DNA from: Mesodorylaimus sp. YZB2_4
Lineage: Eukaryota; Nematoda; Enoplea; Dorylaimida; Dorylaimidae
DNA length: 64,000 nt
NCBI GenBank assembly: GCA_030248295.1
Contig: JASANH010001446.1
Span: 930,001 to 994,000, forward strand
Direction: 5' to 3'
The notes beneath the pieces are model-generated. The model ran no database searches and was not told where the DNA came from. It worked only from the letters and a program-made list of their open reading frames with translations. Below are positions 50,864-64,000 of the stretch, piece after piece (positions within the stretch are counted from its first letter, which is position 1; each line of letters begins with the position of its first letter). The position numbers and the translations under genes were made by a program.

Positions 50864-53640
50864 AAGAAAGCCGACCAATTTTAGTACAGAGCTGAACGAA
50901 AAAGGGAATTAGATAAATGTGCAGACCGAATTGTACAAGTCATACGATTCAGTCCACCTCGTCAGGGGGGGGGGGGTGATCGATGGTGGAAGCATGTCCT
51001 TGATCATTACGCGACCGCTCCTGTCCTCTTTGTCTGACAAAAGTTTTTATAGAACAGCTGTCGCCAAAGTACAGAACCAGTTGGCGTGCGGTGTCGGAGG
51101 GACGGAGGCAGTTGCGGGCCCTAAATTGGGAAGGGCCCAACAGCTGATCAGGTCTGATTGGGGAGGCACAGTTGCCGGAAACGAAATTCAGGTCAGAAAT
51201 GATTGACTCAGGTGAATGACACAAAAAGGAACAATGAGTGGGTGAGGGCGGAAGGATTTAGTTTGGGTCCGATTGAGGGAACATTCTTTCATGCCCGACC
51301 CATTCCCACGACCAACAGCTGTTGGCAACAGTTTAATCCGGGGCCTAGTTGCCTTGATTGATCAGCTGAGAGTGGATGTTGGTTGGTGACAAAGAGGGCA
51401 TTTGAGGCTTTTCTCGCTTCTTCTACGATTCGTCAATGGCCAGTCGAGTTACGAGTATGCGTGCCGAAAGAAAGGAGTCGCAATTTGGGCAAGAAAACAT
51501 TGTTCTTTCCCCATTTTCCCATCATTGTCTGGCACACATTGAACAGCTGTTGTCATGGATCGGGCGGACGTGTTTGCACATTGGCAAGCCAGAAACGGTA
51601 TACAAGTATTGCGAGCGGGCCACTCGCCACCACTTGATGCCTTGTTGACGGGACTGCGGACTGGTCGGTGCATCCGAGTTTGAACAGGCGCCCCTCACAA
51701 CGCAAGCCCCTCTCTTCTTGACCGCCTTTTTTGGCTATGGGTAGGATCGTAATAAAATCTCAAGGTTGATCATTGAACGAGTTCGAATTTCCATCAATTC
51801 AAACACACTCATCGCCTCGAGTGCGCTGCACGGGCCCACCTTATATGGACACAGGCGCAGGTGTTACTAATGCTCCACCATCACTAGATATTGAAAACCC
51901 ACAGCCAAACTAGTGTTGCCATTCGGGCCCTTTGCTCCGATCATGTCACCAAAAAGTGTTCCCGTCTTCTGTTGGGCAATAGTACAGTAGACGAGGGTGT
52001 CCTTGGCCCGTGGCCCAGTCATAAAGTAGGCTTGGCAACGCCTTTTTATGTTTACGTGATTCGGGAATGGGCCTAGGTTTTTTGTCCATAAAGCTCGAGC
52101 GAATGAGTGTAATTGATGTCCAGAGAGGCTTACTGTAACCGCTAAACGAGTCTCGCTATTTTGCAATCTTTGTGGGCCCGGGCGAGGGGGGGTTAGGTAT
52201 CAAATATGAGAATGGGTGTTGTTGTGTATGCTGCGCCCATTTTCCACAAGCATTCATCTGGGATAGATAAATTATACATTGCCCAGACATAAATTACCAA
52301 TCCTACGAGCATCTGTCAGAAGTGCATGGGGCATGGACCGAGGAGAAGCTGCCTTCAAATCACCACCTCCCATTCGTTTCGCCTTTGCACCTTGCACCCC
52401 GCTCACAACTACTATTCATTAGCATGGCGGCATTTCGACGCCGCCGCTCCCCCTCCCTTCGATACCCGTACAAGCAAGCCCGATTTTGAGAAGCAGATTG
52501 CCATTCGAAAGCCTGAACACCGACGTTGTGTGTTTTTATAGCCAGTCAAAATGCTCGCTCATGCGAATACAAAAAAATAGAAACCTAGGCCCACTGGCAT
52601 CGACATTGAATAGGCCTGGATGGGGCAGCTGGACGAAGACGGCGATGACGATCCATATCACTAATCATTCCCACACGCATAGACCAAACATAATCTTCTT
52701 ACGAATAGCCTCTTTGTTCGACCCAATGTGAAACTTACCATGCTCGTGCACCCTCGTATTCTAAATGTGGGAGCAGCGGGACCATCGAATATCTAATCGT
52801 ACAGTCCACCCCATGGGGGCGTGATGGAATCTTCCAGTATGGAGGCATGAGTCAGGCATGGGTCATACTGTAAGCGGTGCTGGAAAATCGAGGGTACCAC
52901 GCAGAAAAACAAGCGAAATGCCAGCGGTGGGTTGCTTTAGTTCCTAGATCGGATCCTTATCAGCCTTAATCTCACGACACAATTCTGTCGGCATCTTTGG
53001 TCAAATCGAGCAAAGGCGTTAGTTGCCTTACCTGACCGCGAGCGGCTACAGTACGCTGCTTACTCTTCCGAAACCAAGTCGTGTTGTGACTTTTCAGACA
53101 AAGCTCATTTTCGCTCACTCATTTTTTGCACTTTTTTACGAGAGAACTTACCAGACTGCCTCCCACGATACTAAAATCCTCCTAAACTGCTTCTGGGCCG
53201 CCGGTCGAGAAAACGACGTCTGTCTTTCTTTGCGCCATCTGTCCACGAGCTCGGGTCCGGTTCTGGTTTTCCTCCTATCTCATCAGCACGATCTACGATT
53301 TCGTATTTTCGTGTTTACGTAGACAGATGCAGCATAGATCATCCAAAATGATTTCCGCAATCAACTACATATTCGCTCCGGGACATGATCGGAAAAGGCC
53401 AATGGGCTCGTGCACGAGTCGAGGTGCCTGTTGAATGACCATGTTGACGTCGAACGGTCAAGGATACATTTTTGTGCGTTGCAATTCCCTTTGCATTCTC
53501 GAATTCATGAAGCTAAGCAGAGGCCACTGTGGCGGGATGCACGGACTGATAATGCAGCTGCGCGTTGGTTGCATCTGGTTTCTTGGGACGCTTGTGTCAG
53601 TCATAGCGTATGACGATTGCCAATCTACCTGATCGTCTGC

Positions 53641-53765
53641 TATTGTTCGTGTTCATGTTTTACCGCGTCACCAAACGCTTATGCGCACTGGAGGGTAAAA
53701 GGGCACACGAAATTATGATTAAACAGACAGCGAGTCGAACACTCGCCTGTAACTGCGCACCTGGC
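53641..53765. repeat. Dispersed repeat, family B, copy 2
   Basis: This is the second copy of the 30714-30845 repeat: GTTTTACCGCGTCACCAAA, then GCGCACTGGAGGGTAAAAGGG, then GCGAGTCGAACACTCGCC. A weaker relative with GCACTTTACCTTTCTGCTGCGAGCACG follows near 53980. The same end block occurs near 34370. Confidence 0.5.
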
Positions 53766-54969
53766 GCGAAAGACAGAGGCCTGACCCAGCAGACCACGGG
53801 CACAGCACCATTCTGGTTCTGCTTTACCACTTGCCAACCTGAAGGCGGTAACAAACCACACAGCACAAACACTTATTCAACCAAAATACTGTAAGCCCCA
53901 GCATCAACTCCCGCGTGAAAGAATTACTGTACAGCTCCGTTTTACGTGCTAATGCACTTGAGAGCGAGGGCATGCACTTTACCTTTCTGCTGCGAGCACG
54001 CTTCTGTAAGCGGACCTAGCACGAGAAGACACTGACTCGGGCATGTCGTTTCTTTACTCACACCCTTCATCCTTATGAAGTACCCGTCCTATCGAGGGGG
54101 CGCAAACACTTTTTACCCAACATGTTGCTTTTTCTGTGTTTCCATTTTCCCATTCGGCCATTCGAGGCGTGAGATGATTTTGCGCCTTTCCTTCACCGCT
54201 GCCTTTCAAGCCTCCTATTACTGTCATTAGGTTGCATGAAAAACTGGCATCGACTGGCACCGGTTTGTCGGTGCATCGGCTCGGAGCCCCTCATTATCTC
54301 ATCTCCAATTCGATATATATCACTGGAAATTGCTCGCCCCAATGTATCCATCCATCGCACGCATTGAAAGGTTTCAATTTTGGGAGCCTTTTTTCAAAGT
54401 CTTACCGATCGTATGAGCAGATTGCAACGTGGAAAATGGCATTTGGCCACATTGCCAGCCGGTTTTCGAAAAAAAAATTATTGCCTTTTCCCATCTCGGC
54501 CCATTGGCACAATGAGAAGAGGGTTCAGTGGTCATAAGGCCAGCAAGAAAATGAAACTGAAAACGATTCCAAATCCTATGATTAAGGAAAAAGAATCAAT
54601 GAGACCAGAGGGTACCTACCTCCGGCCGTGAAAGAGGGCTTTTCTCTAAAAGCTTTGTTGACTATTTTTGAATCACGCCATACAGTTTGCTAGAGTACAA
54701 AGTACAAACTGGTCTTCGTCCTTCATCAACACATCTGTTCATGGAGGACGGAAAATGAAATTTCAGGGCGTCGGAGGGGAGATACATACTTACTTCACGA
54801 AACGCAATTCAAGGTCATAAAACCATCTGGCCGTAAGCCAGACCATCATGGATGGGCATACATTGGCACTTTTCTCGCTGATAAACACACGCTCACGGTT
54901 TTGTAGCACGGAATCAAGATCACATACACATTCGCGACATCAAGACCACATACTGCGCCGACCAAATTG

Positions 54970-57148
<2,179 letters not shown>

Positions 57149-57934
57149 CGTGCGTTGTGCGTGCTGATCGACCGACCGTCGTCGCTGCAGGAAAGGGGCA
57201 GGGAGTGATGTGGAGGACCAGCCTTGAATCACACTGTTTTGTGTTATTTTACACTGCCGTCGACTAATAGGGACAGTGTGGATACTCTGTATGTACGCTA
57301 TGAGTAACGACTAGTCGGTTTGCGGACGTTTTGTTGTTTTTTTAATGGGAAACTACGCTTATTTATAGCAATGGCTAGGGTGTCCACGCTGAGAAAAATC
57401 GTCATTTTGGGAATTCTGAAATATTTTGGGAGACCGATGCCAAAATGTGTTGCACATTTTAATGTCCCATATCAAATAGTTCCTCCTCGAATGAGTTCCT
57501 CGCTTAGGATCTGTATTTGAAAAAAAATTTTCTGTGCCGTACGTATTATTTGAAGGTTTATTGTAATCCTTTCTATGGCCGGGCTGCATTCTGGGCAGAT
57601 GCTTTTTTATACCACTAAAAATGTGCTTGTTCGATAACTTGCGATTGCTTTTCTCAAGCTTGTAGATTTCTAAATTTTGTTATTGCTCATTTACTACAGT
57701 AGGAGACTTGCAATTGTCAACTTGTCAGAGCCATGGACGAAACCTGAACTGGGCCCTGGATTTGGTCTCATTGTCAGTAGGCCTGGGAGTCTCCTCCAGT
57801 CCTCTCGACATGACTCATGCCTGCAGCCGCACCACGGCAAAACTAATTCTGACCTTGCTCAAAGTGAGTTTTAAAAAATCTATTATTTCCGCCCTCTCCA
57901 GTGTTTGCCTACAAGTCAAATCCAGCACTGCAGT

Positions 57935-58165
57935 GCAGTGTAGCAAGCGACCTGTCGCATGGCAGCTTCCCACTCAGAGGCCTATATGTGCATGAGGCAT
58001 CCTGGACTAGACACCACCTTCCTTGGACCCAGTCGATGTTCAATAGCAGAGACTCCCGACTACTTTGGCTTCCGTCTTTCTACTGATCGGCATTACCGGA
58101 TGAGTTATCAACGGCCTAGCGTGCATGGTCAGCGAGGGTTTATGGCTCACAAGTCACGGCCGGAT
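57935..58165 (-). repeat. SINE family A copy
   Basis: In plus orientation it reads GCATCCTGGACTAGACACCACC, a gap, then GGCTTCCGTCTTTCTACTGATCGG and CCTAGCGTGCATGGTCAGCGAGGGTTTATGG. These match the same order of blocks at 2880-3075. The tRNA-like head is not recognisable. Confidence 0.6.
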
Positions 58166-58639
58166 CAGATCGGATTTCCGATTTGAAATTCTGAGCCGAT
58201 GGTGTTCAGAAAACCGCAGGCAAACAACCAATTATTAAAAATTTTCTCCCACCCCTGTGTAGTGTAATGAATGAGATGAGATTAATATTCTGCATAACTA
58301 GATGGTTTTTATAATTCCTACTCACAAATAGAGTTACAAATCATCTTGTCGTTGTTATTATTTGAGACCAGAGAAAACAGGATGATGCACATTTTGCAAA
58401 TAGTTTGGAGTCAATCGACAGAAATATTTGTGAATGAGGAGCGGAAATATCCATTTTATAAGATAATTTGAAGTCACGGCTACAGTCATTAATTTTTCCC
58501 AACATTTTTCGATGTTAGCAATCATGAATCAATGCAGACACCATAAAAGCCTAGTTCCTCTAAACCTACGTCCAGTATTGTTGCATGGCCCTGGTTGCCT
58601 TCGATACCTTTTTATTGCCCAAGTGGTTATAAATGGTCA

Positions 58640-59540
58640 AATTTGATTTTCATACTTTTGATTAGGTAGGCTACAATATGCTGATCCAAAAGCTCAAATT
58701 TGGCAGCTAATTCATCTTTTCTGGTATCCTTATACAACTGACTTTCGCAAGTTGTTTCGTTCCACGAAACCTGCCTTTGTCAACAAATTAGTCATACAGA
58801 CAGACGGGACGTACGGGATGTACGTATCGGGACAGACAAATTTCTTTCCGCGCTTTAGAAATGTCCGAATAAGCAGCATTATTCTGTCCCATACTGTCAT
58901 TCCTTCATCAGGGAAGCCCAGGACTTCCTGTTCTCTTATTCACTGGGACTAGTTTATTCACCATATTGACTTTAGCTTGGTGCCAGAGGTAATTGTCAAT
59001 TTTCCTTTTGATGAACCTTTGCAAGTCAGCTTCTGGTCCAAGCATTGAGACCAAGTACCACAGCTTTGACAAATAGTAGGTGTTAGCCACAGATATTCCG
59101 CCGAAATATGAAATTTCTGAGGTCAGAATTTTTCCCGTTAGTCCACCAATGTGATCTCTGACACACGCCCAGTTTCCATGCCTATCCCTGATAATCCAAA
59201 ATCCATATATTTTCAGTTTATCAACTACAAAATGCAGTTAGCTCCTTTCCTAACCCACGCCTGTTGATGATCCCAATCAACAAGAGTTTACTCTTTGCTC
59301 ATATCAGTGTTGCACCTGACGCCCGTTTATCCATATCGTAGGCATGGAAAATTCGTTCTATCGATTGAGAACATGCAGTCAGCAAGTTAGTGTCATCTGC
59401 GTAATTGCCTAGTTTTCTTTCGCGTCCTAAAATGTCCATGCCCCGAATACTGTATTTTTGTCCCGTCGTAAAAGAATTTCACGCCTGTCTCAAGCAGTCA
59501 TTCATGAGCAGCATGGATCCTCTTTACTTTATCAGGTTGT
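58640..59540 (-). mobile_element. Decayed non-LTR retrotransposon, reverse transcriptase part
   Basis: The minus strand encodes fragments of an L1-like ORF2. There is MDILGRERKLGNYADDTNLL, with the catalytic YADD at 59390-59404, then RASGATL and AKSKLLLIG. In another frame there is a thumb/connection segment, YLSKLWYLVSMLGPEADLQ with KRKIDNYLWHQAKVNMVNKL. An in-frame TGA at 59299-59301 and frame shifts show it is inactive. The N-terminal endonuclease and 5' half are missing. Confidence 0.75.
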
Positions 59541-59708
59541 ACTGTAAAGTATCCAGTGATCCACGATGAGCTGTGTGGCAAAGCCTTGAGAGGGGCGCTG
59601 CTTGTGCCATGGCACCGTGATAATAAGTACTGTTGTTTATCATGGGGAGGCCTTTCGAAAAAAGATGATGCGTTATTCATTGTTCAAAAAATTACAAGTA
59701 TTTCACAT

Positions 59709-59792
59709 GATCCGATCCGAAACTCATCCGATTCGATCCGATCCGAAATTTTTCCCATCCGATCCGATCCGACAAACCCCCATCCGATCCGG
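59709..59792. repeat. Degenerate ATCCG tandem array
   Basis: Four clusters of the pentamer ATCCG (for example GATCCGATCCGA) are separated by 8-15 bases of similar composition. A related GGATCAGATCGGATTTCCG lies near 58163-58181, so the same array may once have been longer or mobile. Confidence 0.6.
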
Positions 59793-60505
59793 TCGTGACT
59801 CACAAGCCGACCTCCATCTCAGAGATTGAACCCCGACGAGCCCAGCCGCCCGCTACCAAGCAGTAAGACAAGACGAACTCTGAACCACTGCACCACCGCG
59901 GCCGCTGCCTTCCAGATCTGCACTCACTCTTCGACGTGTCGTCGTCGAAATTACGACCGCTTCCATATCTGTAACGAGAGGAAACGTCAGACGATCAGTT
60001 TTGTGTAAAACTTCCTTGCAGCACTGCACACTTTCATCCAGCATTCCTCACGCACCAATCTTCGAGTAATGCGATCAATTGGAGGATACGTTCCGATTGG
60101 ATACTTCCAGGAACAGCCAGTCGACTCCAGGAAGGGGATCGAATTTATGCGGCCAAGGACGGTCGAGCGGCCACCTCCGCAAGTGGGGAAGGCGCCTCCT
60201 GTGCATCCTGCTCATCGTACGAACGTGGCCGAACTGGATCGAGAGAAGTGCGCAGACATACAGTAACGTTGCGGTCGATCAAGCAACGGGATCCCACGGC
60301 CGTCTCCATGGTGTTCTGGGACCTCGTGTCTTCTTCGAGCGACGACGCTTGCATGTCAGGACCATCATCGACAAGAGCACAGCGCAGCCAGCCCCGACCT
60401 CCGGCAAGCGATCAGGTGGAATAGTCAAGCTGGCTTCTGCATTACCGCTTCCCGGGCAGCTCCCAGGAGCAAGTCTCCCGTTGCGGCCGGTGCCCCTCCG
60501 GCGAG

Positions 60506-60830
60506 ATGACCTTCTTGGAGGTGTTCGAGGTAAGGACTCGGTCGGGCGAGGCGAGGCTGTTTCGGCTGACGCGCATTCCCTTTTCAGAAGCTCAAGCAAA
60601 TGGGTCTGGCCGCGCCGATCGAGATGCTGGACGCCGTGCTCGCGCAGTTGGTGGGCGGCAACGTGGCCACGGCGGACGAAGTGAACCAGGCGAAGGCCCA
60701 ATTGAAGACAAAGGCCAAGTCTCGTTCCCCATCATTCAAGAAGTGTTCGGCTCCAAGCTCGGCCAGCCCGCCAAGTGATCTGGGATCGATGATGCGCCAC
60801 GGTGGTGACATGCGTGCAATGTCTGCCTGA
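60506..60830 (+). CDS. Putative small GC-rich gene, 88 residues
   Basis: Exons 60506-60529 and 60588-60830 flank a 58-bp intron with a clean GTAAGG donor and a CCCTTTTCAG acceptor. The product MTFLEVFEKLKQMGLAAPIE continues as an amphipathic Ala/Val-rich region (MLDAVLAQLVGGNVATADEV) and a Lys/Ser-rich tail. Upstream codons are open in the same frame (SRCGRCPSGE before the Met), so a longer 5' exon is possible. Third positions are strongly G/C, like the two CK1-type kinases. In the neighbouring frame the last 20 codons read FPIIQEVFGSKLGQPAK before a stop, which also looks protein-like, so a frameshift is possible. I do not recognise it. Confidence 0.4.
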
Positions 60831-61122
60831 AGTATGTTCCACGTGTCGAAATAACTGGCGAACGAGTCGAGTTCTAGACTTGACAACCATAGTCAAGTTA
60901 GGACACATTAGTGCGGTCTTTCTTACTGCTTGGCAGCAAATCGCTAGGCTCGTACGGGTTCAATGGCCAGGGACGGTGCTGGTGTTTGGTGTGCCGTCCT
61001 CTCCGCTAGAACCTCCGCACAAGTTTACGCAAATTATTTTTCTCGGACACAGCATAGAACACACGGACACAGAATCGGCACAAGCCACAGCACGAACCGA
61101 CACAAGTCGCGGTCACCACTCG

Positions 61123-62141
61123 TCACGATTCCCATTCGAAGGGACCTTCGGTGCGGTAGCCGTTCTGTTCTTGCATTTCTTGAAGCGACTGGTACATTTT
61201 GCCGTAGTTGGGCTCGTCGGCGTACTTGAGCTTGAGCAGGTCTCGCGACATCTCGCTGTATTGCGTCTCCATGCCCTCGGTCAGTCGATCACGGAAGGCA
61301 CGCTTCATCCTCGACACTTGGGCTTCGTCCTCGATCGTCCGCCACGGCAGGCCGCCCCTTCGAAACTCGACCAAAACGTACAACAGGCTTTGCAGGTCGT
61401 CCCTTCGTCCCTGCTCTCGACCCAGATGCGCCGTCACGCACGCGTACCGTATCGTACCGCGGAAACCGATGTTCGCTCTCGGCTGCGCCACCGTCAGCGT
61501 GCCTAGAAAGCCAGAACCGTCGGCCCGATCGAGCTCTAACCAGCGAGACGTCACTCACCTCGCACTCGATAGGCCCTGGCCAGTCCAAAGTCGATCAGAT
61601 GCACGATTCGATCTGTCGGCGACGATCGTCCGATGGCAAAGTTGGACGGCTTGATGTCTCGATGGATGTAGCCGATTTCGTGCAGCGCTTGTATGGCCTC
61701 GATGCATTGGATCGCCAGCCTGGCCACCGTCTCGCCCTTGAAACGCCGATCCGGCACGGCGCGTTGCAGATCGTAGAGGTTTCGCCCCAGCAGCGTCATG
61801 ACCACGAACGACGCGCGGTTGGGAACCAAGCCGGAACCGAGAAATCGACAGGCATGCTGGGTCACTCTGGACAGTTCTGGCAGCACCTTCAGCTCCATCT
61901 GAAACAAGACTAGCGAGTTAGTTTTTGAAGGGGTCCCCTTTCCCGAGGGACTCGCCTTCAAGACAGGCTTCTTCACGTTCCATGATTCCACTTTGACGGC
62001 GCATAGATCGCCAGTCGCAACGTCAGCCGCCACGTATACGCTGCCGAAGCCACCCGCAGTCAACAGTCGCACGATCCTCCATCGACGCTGGTTTCCTCCA
62101 GCAATTATCTCCTCGGGCTGGAACACGACGTTCTGGTCCAT
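61123..62141 (-). CDS. TTBK/CK1-like protein kinase, 3 exons with a GC-AG intron
   Basis: Exons 62141-61956, 61898-61559 and 61502-61123 give 301 residues. The core has a degenerate glycine loop (TAGGFGSVY), ATP-binding CAVKVE (Lys50), [12 protein letters not shown] near 141, LIDFGLARAY near 165, FRGTIRYACVTAHLGREQGR and DDLQSLLYVLVEF. This is the TTBK pattern. Removing the 57-base segment 61899-61955 as a GC-AG intron restores the family alignment PVLKMELKVL. Leaving it in would insert 19 residues without breaking frame. Expression of such kinases in nematode germline is known for the family; nothing in this sequence shows it. GC-rich codon use matches the 34482 kinase. Confidence 0.9.
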
Positions 62142-63194
62142 CGTCCACCCTCAACCGACCGCACTCGACTCACGGCCCAGACTGATAGTGATGAGCTGAC
62201 CAGCTATCTGGCTTGACCAGCTTGGCTTTACACTAGCAACTGCCTGGTCGCGAGCTGTCTGCATCAACTGTAATTCTATGCATGTACTCGTAATCTAGGC
62301 TTTGGTGCGTGCTGTAACCACAAACCCTCGCACCTTGCACGCCAGGCCGTGGGTGACTCACCGTCGAGGCTCTCCGAGAGGAGAGACGGAAGCCAAACGA
62401 GTAGAAAGTCTCGGCTGTGAAACACCGGCAGGGTTCAAAACCCGCCCGCTATCGTCCGAGGAAGTCGGTGTCCAGTCCTGGACGTGCTCCTAAGACACTC
62501 AGGGGGTGCTCTGCTGAATGGCCCCTCACAGTCATGCTTAGAAGTCTTGATGGTTTTTTCAACCCTTTATTTTGTGGATGCTGCGCAACAGAGCCTCACA
62601 CTTGACGATTTTGATCGATATCTACCCAACCGAGAAAAATCTTGCAATATCCCGTCGTAGGGTACTCGTGCACTGCGTTTAGAATATTAGGGTCAAAAAT
62701 GATCGAAATCGATCAAACGGTTATTTGATCCCCCAAATTCTGCATATGCGAGCCTGCACTGCTCAACCGTTTGCCCTCCAGGTTGTACGTGACCAGGAGA
62801 TCAGCAGGACCCAGTGATCCATGTTTGGCCTGGGTCTTAGTCTATGCGAGGCCTTCCTGTACTTCCATCGTCTCAGCACGTGAATGACAGCTGCCGTTCT
62901 GACACTCTCATCTTCCTTATCTTATCAGCTCTTTCCTGACATATTTGAGAAGCGAAGCAGTAACGAGCACATGGCATTGCACCTTATCGAAATTTCAACT
63001 CCTATTTCACAAAGCTGACATTCCAGGCCTATCTAATCCGAAACTCACTTTTACCGCCACTAACAAAATCGTACGATTTTAACTTTTTGAAGTACAAAGT
63101 CTTCAAACCCTCGCTTGCTGACGCATCGGTTAGAAATAACCGCTTTTAGGGCCTTTTCTAATCAGATTCAGCATTAGATCTAGTATTTTCGATA
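62142..63194. other. Spacer between TTBK-like kinase and SPTLC1
   Basis: This 1.05-kb divergent spacer contains a family A SINE (62305-62495) and must hold both promoters. I see no other gene or a distinct promoter motif. Confidence 0.45.
62305..62495 (+). repeat. SINE family A copy, body only
   Basis: It begins AAACCCTCGCACCTTGCACGCCAGG and runs through GTGGGTGACTCACCGTCGAGG to GTCGGTGTCCAGTCCTGG, in the same order as the reverse complement of 2880-3075. The tRNA-like head is absent. Confidence 0.65.
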
Positions 63195-64000
63195 ATGGAA
63201 GACCTAATTTCGTTGTTGATGACCATTTATTCTTCGTTTACTTCGGTGGGTATCCGCGAGTTGATCAGCTTCATTTGAATTACAGGATATCGCTTCTATC
63301 ATTTCAGGCTCCCTTATATCACTTATTCTTGGAAGGTCTACTTTTGTTATGGATCGTGTGGTTAATCTTGCGAAAAAGCTATCGTCCGTCGGATGTGACT
63401 CAGTTGACGGAGAAGGTCTGTAGCATTTTCGGCTGATTGTGATTTGTGGCCAATGTGCGGGCTTGTTTCAGGAAAAGGACGATCTAATTGCCGAGTGGCA
63501 ACCCGAACCTCTGGTGCCCGATACGCCTCAGGACCATCCCGCTTTGCATCCACTTTACGTTGAGGGGTATGTTCGGGATTCGCCAGTACAGCATACTATT
63601 GTACGGGTAGTCTCTCCTCGGGGAACCCCGAAGAGTAATCGCAGAATAATAGGAGCCCACGTGAATGACTGATTCTAATTCTTACTCACGATCAGTTGAA
63701 AGTGAACCTCCCTAAAAGCCTGATCTTACTTTCTTGAGCAAAATAAGTTCAGCTGGCAGTCGTATATAGCATGTAGGCATTATAGGCGATCCAGGCAGGC
63801 ACTGCCATATTGATTGGCGCGCCGGATCCCATAAGAAATCTTCATAATCCTCTTTCAGAAAAATGAAAAAGTATGTTCAAATCGACGGCCAGGACTATTT
63901 GAACGTTGCCACATTGAACTTTCTCGATTTGGTTGGTAATGAACGCATTGAGGTGAGTGACTCGATGCGTGTCAGCTTGACTGCTTATCAATGTGTTTTG
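63195..64000 (+). CDS. SPTLC1: Serine palmitoyltransferase subunit 1, 5' part (cut by window end)
   Basis: SPTLC1 is the non-catalytic partner of SPTLC2 in the ER enzyme that starts sphingolipid synthesis. Exons seen are 63195-63245, 63308-63415, 63472-63566 and 63859-63952, all in frame (about 116 residues), with a GTGAGT donor before the edge. The N-terminus aligns with human SPTLC1: [19 protein letters not shown] is the membrane anchor, followed by [20 protein letters not shown] and DHPALHP, then [20 protein letters not shown]. The aminotransferase-like domain lies beyond the window. Confidence 0.92.

Larger units (their letters stand above)
49790..54969. other. TIS11 3' UTR and repeat-bearing spacer
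   Basis: The first kilobase is A/T-rich and is probably 3' UTR. The rest carries a G12 run (50965-50976), a family B repeat (53641-53765) and a related fragment near 53940-54040. No coding exon is supported. A 99-residue minus frame at 51867-52166 has no recognisable motif. Confidence 0.45.
57149..60505. other. Spacer with SINE, LINE remnant and ATCCG repeats
   Basis: This 3.4-kb stretch holds the GSK3-like promoter, a family A SINE (57935-58165), a decayed non-LTR retrotransposon (58640-59540) and a short ATCCG tandem array (59709-59792). No host gene is supported here. Confidence 0.5.

Noticed and set aside
57149-57232. Upstream extension of the GSK3-like kinase
   Set aside because: The extended frame begins with GTG and contains no ATG. 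Eukaryotic start choice favours 57148.
60802-61506. 234-codon plus frame
   Set aside because: It runs opposite the TTBK-like kinase, whose catalytic motifs are on the minus strand. The plus frame is a GC-rich shadow.

Overview
The window is eukaryotic nuclear DNA from an invertebrate. Nearly all genes are split by short GT-AG introns with consensus sites, and I could place exon junctions that keep frame and family alignment. The lineage is inferred. Three divergent kinases, two of the CK1/TTBK type and one GSK3-like, look like the germline kinase families expanded in nematodes. Retained kaptin and THADA, which I do not associate with Caenorhabditis, would fit an early-branching nematode. Another small-genome ecdysozoan such as a tardigrade is not excluded.

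Layout. 225-8000 (-) is a complete GCN2 (eIF2-alpha kinase), divergent from a single-exon LisH-domain gene (8541-10229, +). A type I membrane protein (10492-11383, +) and a small heat-shock-like protein (11718-12083, +) follow. GINS1 (12252-13760, -) is divergent from a two-cistron unit: a 130-residue unknown protein (14110-14502) overlapping kaptin (14468-15823). ABHD12 (15999-18018, -) and SEC23 (18407-22269, -) complete a dense gene block. From 22.3 to 34.5 kb the DNA is sparse and repeat-rich, holding a ChaC-type gamma-glutamylcyclotransferase (23810-25515, -), weak exons of unknown genes, a foldback element and short interspersed repeats. A CK1-like kinase (34482-35641, +) and a complete 16-exon THADA (36407-41936, +) follow. 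A tristetraprolin/TIS11 zinc-finger gene (46022-49789, +) has a 2.4-kb first intron. After another repeat-rich stretch come a GSK3-like kinase (54970-57148, -), a decayed LINE, a small unknown gene (60506-60830, +), a TTBK-like kinase (61123-62141, -) and the first exons of serine palmitoyltransferase subunit 1 (63195 to the window edge, +).

Function. Most genes are housekeeping: stress translation control (GCN2), amino-acid signalling to TORC1 (kaptin), COPII budding (SEC23), lipid metabolism (ABHD12, SPTLC1), glutathione turnover (ChaC), replication (GINS1), tRNA modification (THADA) and mRNA decay (TIS11). They do not form one pathway. The three small kinases share GC-rich codon use unlike their neighbours, suggesting distinct expression or age.

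No bacterial-style defence system, CRISPR array or operon is present. The most unusual features are the long inverted repeat built of G-rich minisatellite units (27424-28351), the overlapping dicistronic unit carrying kaptin, an in-frame GC-AG intron in one kinase, and the tRNA-derived SINE family. All family calls rest on motif recognition by eye; no search was run.
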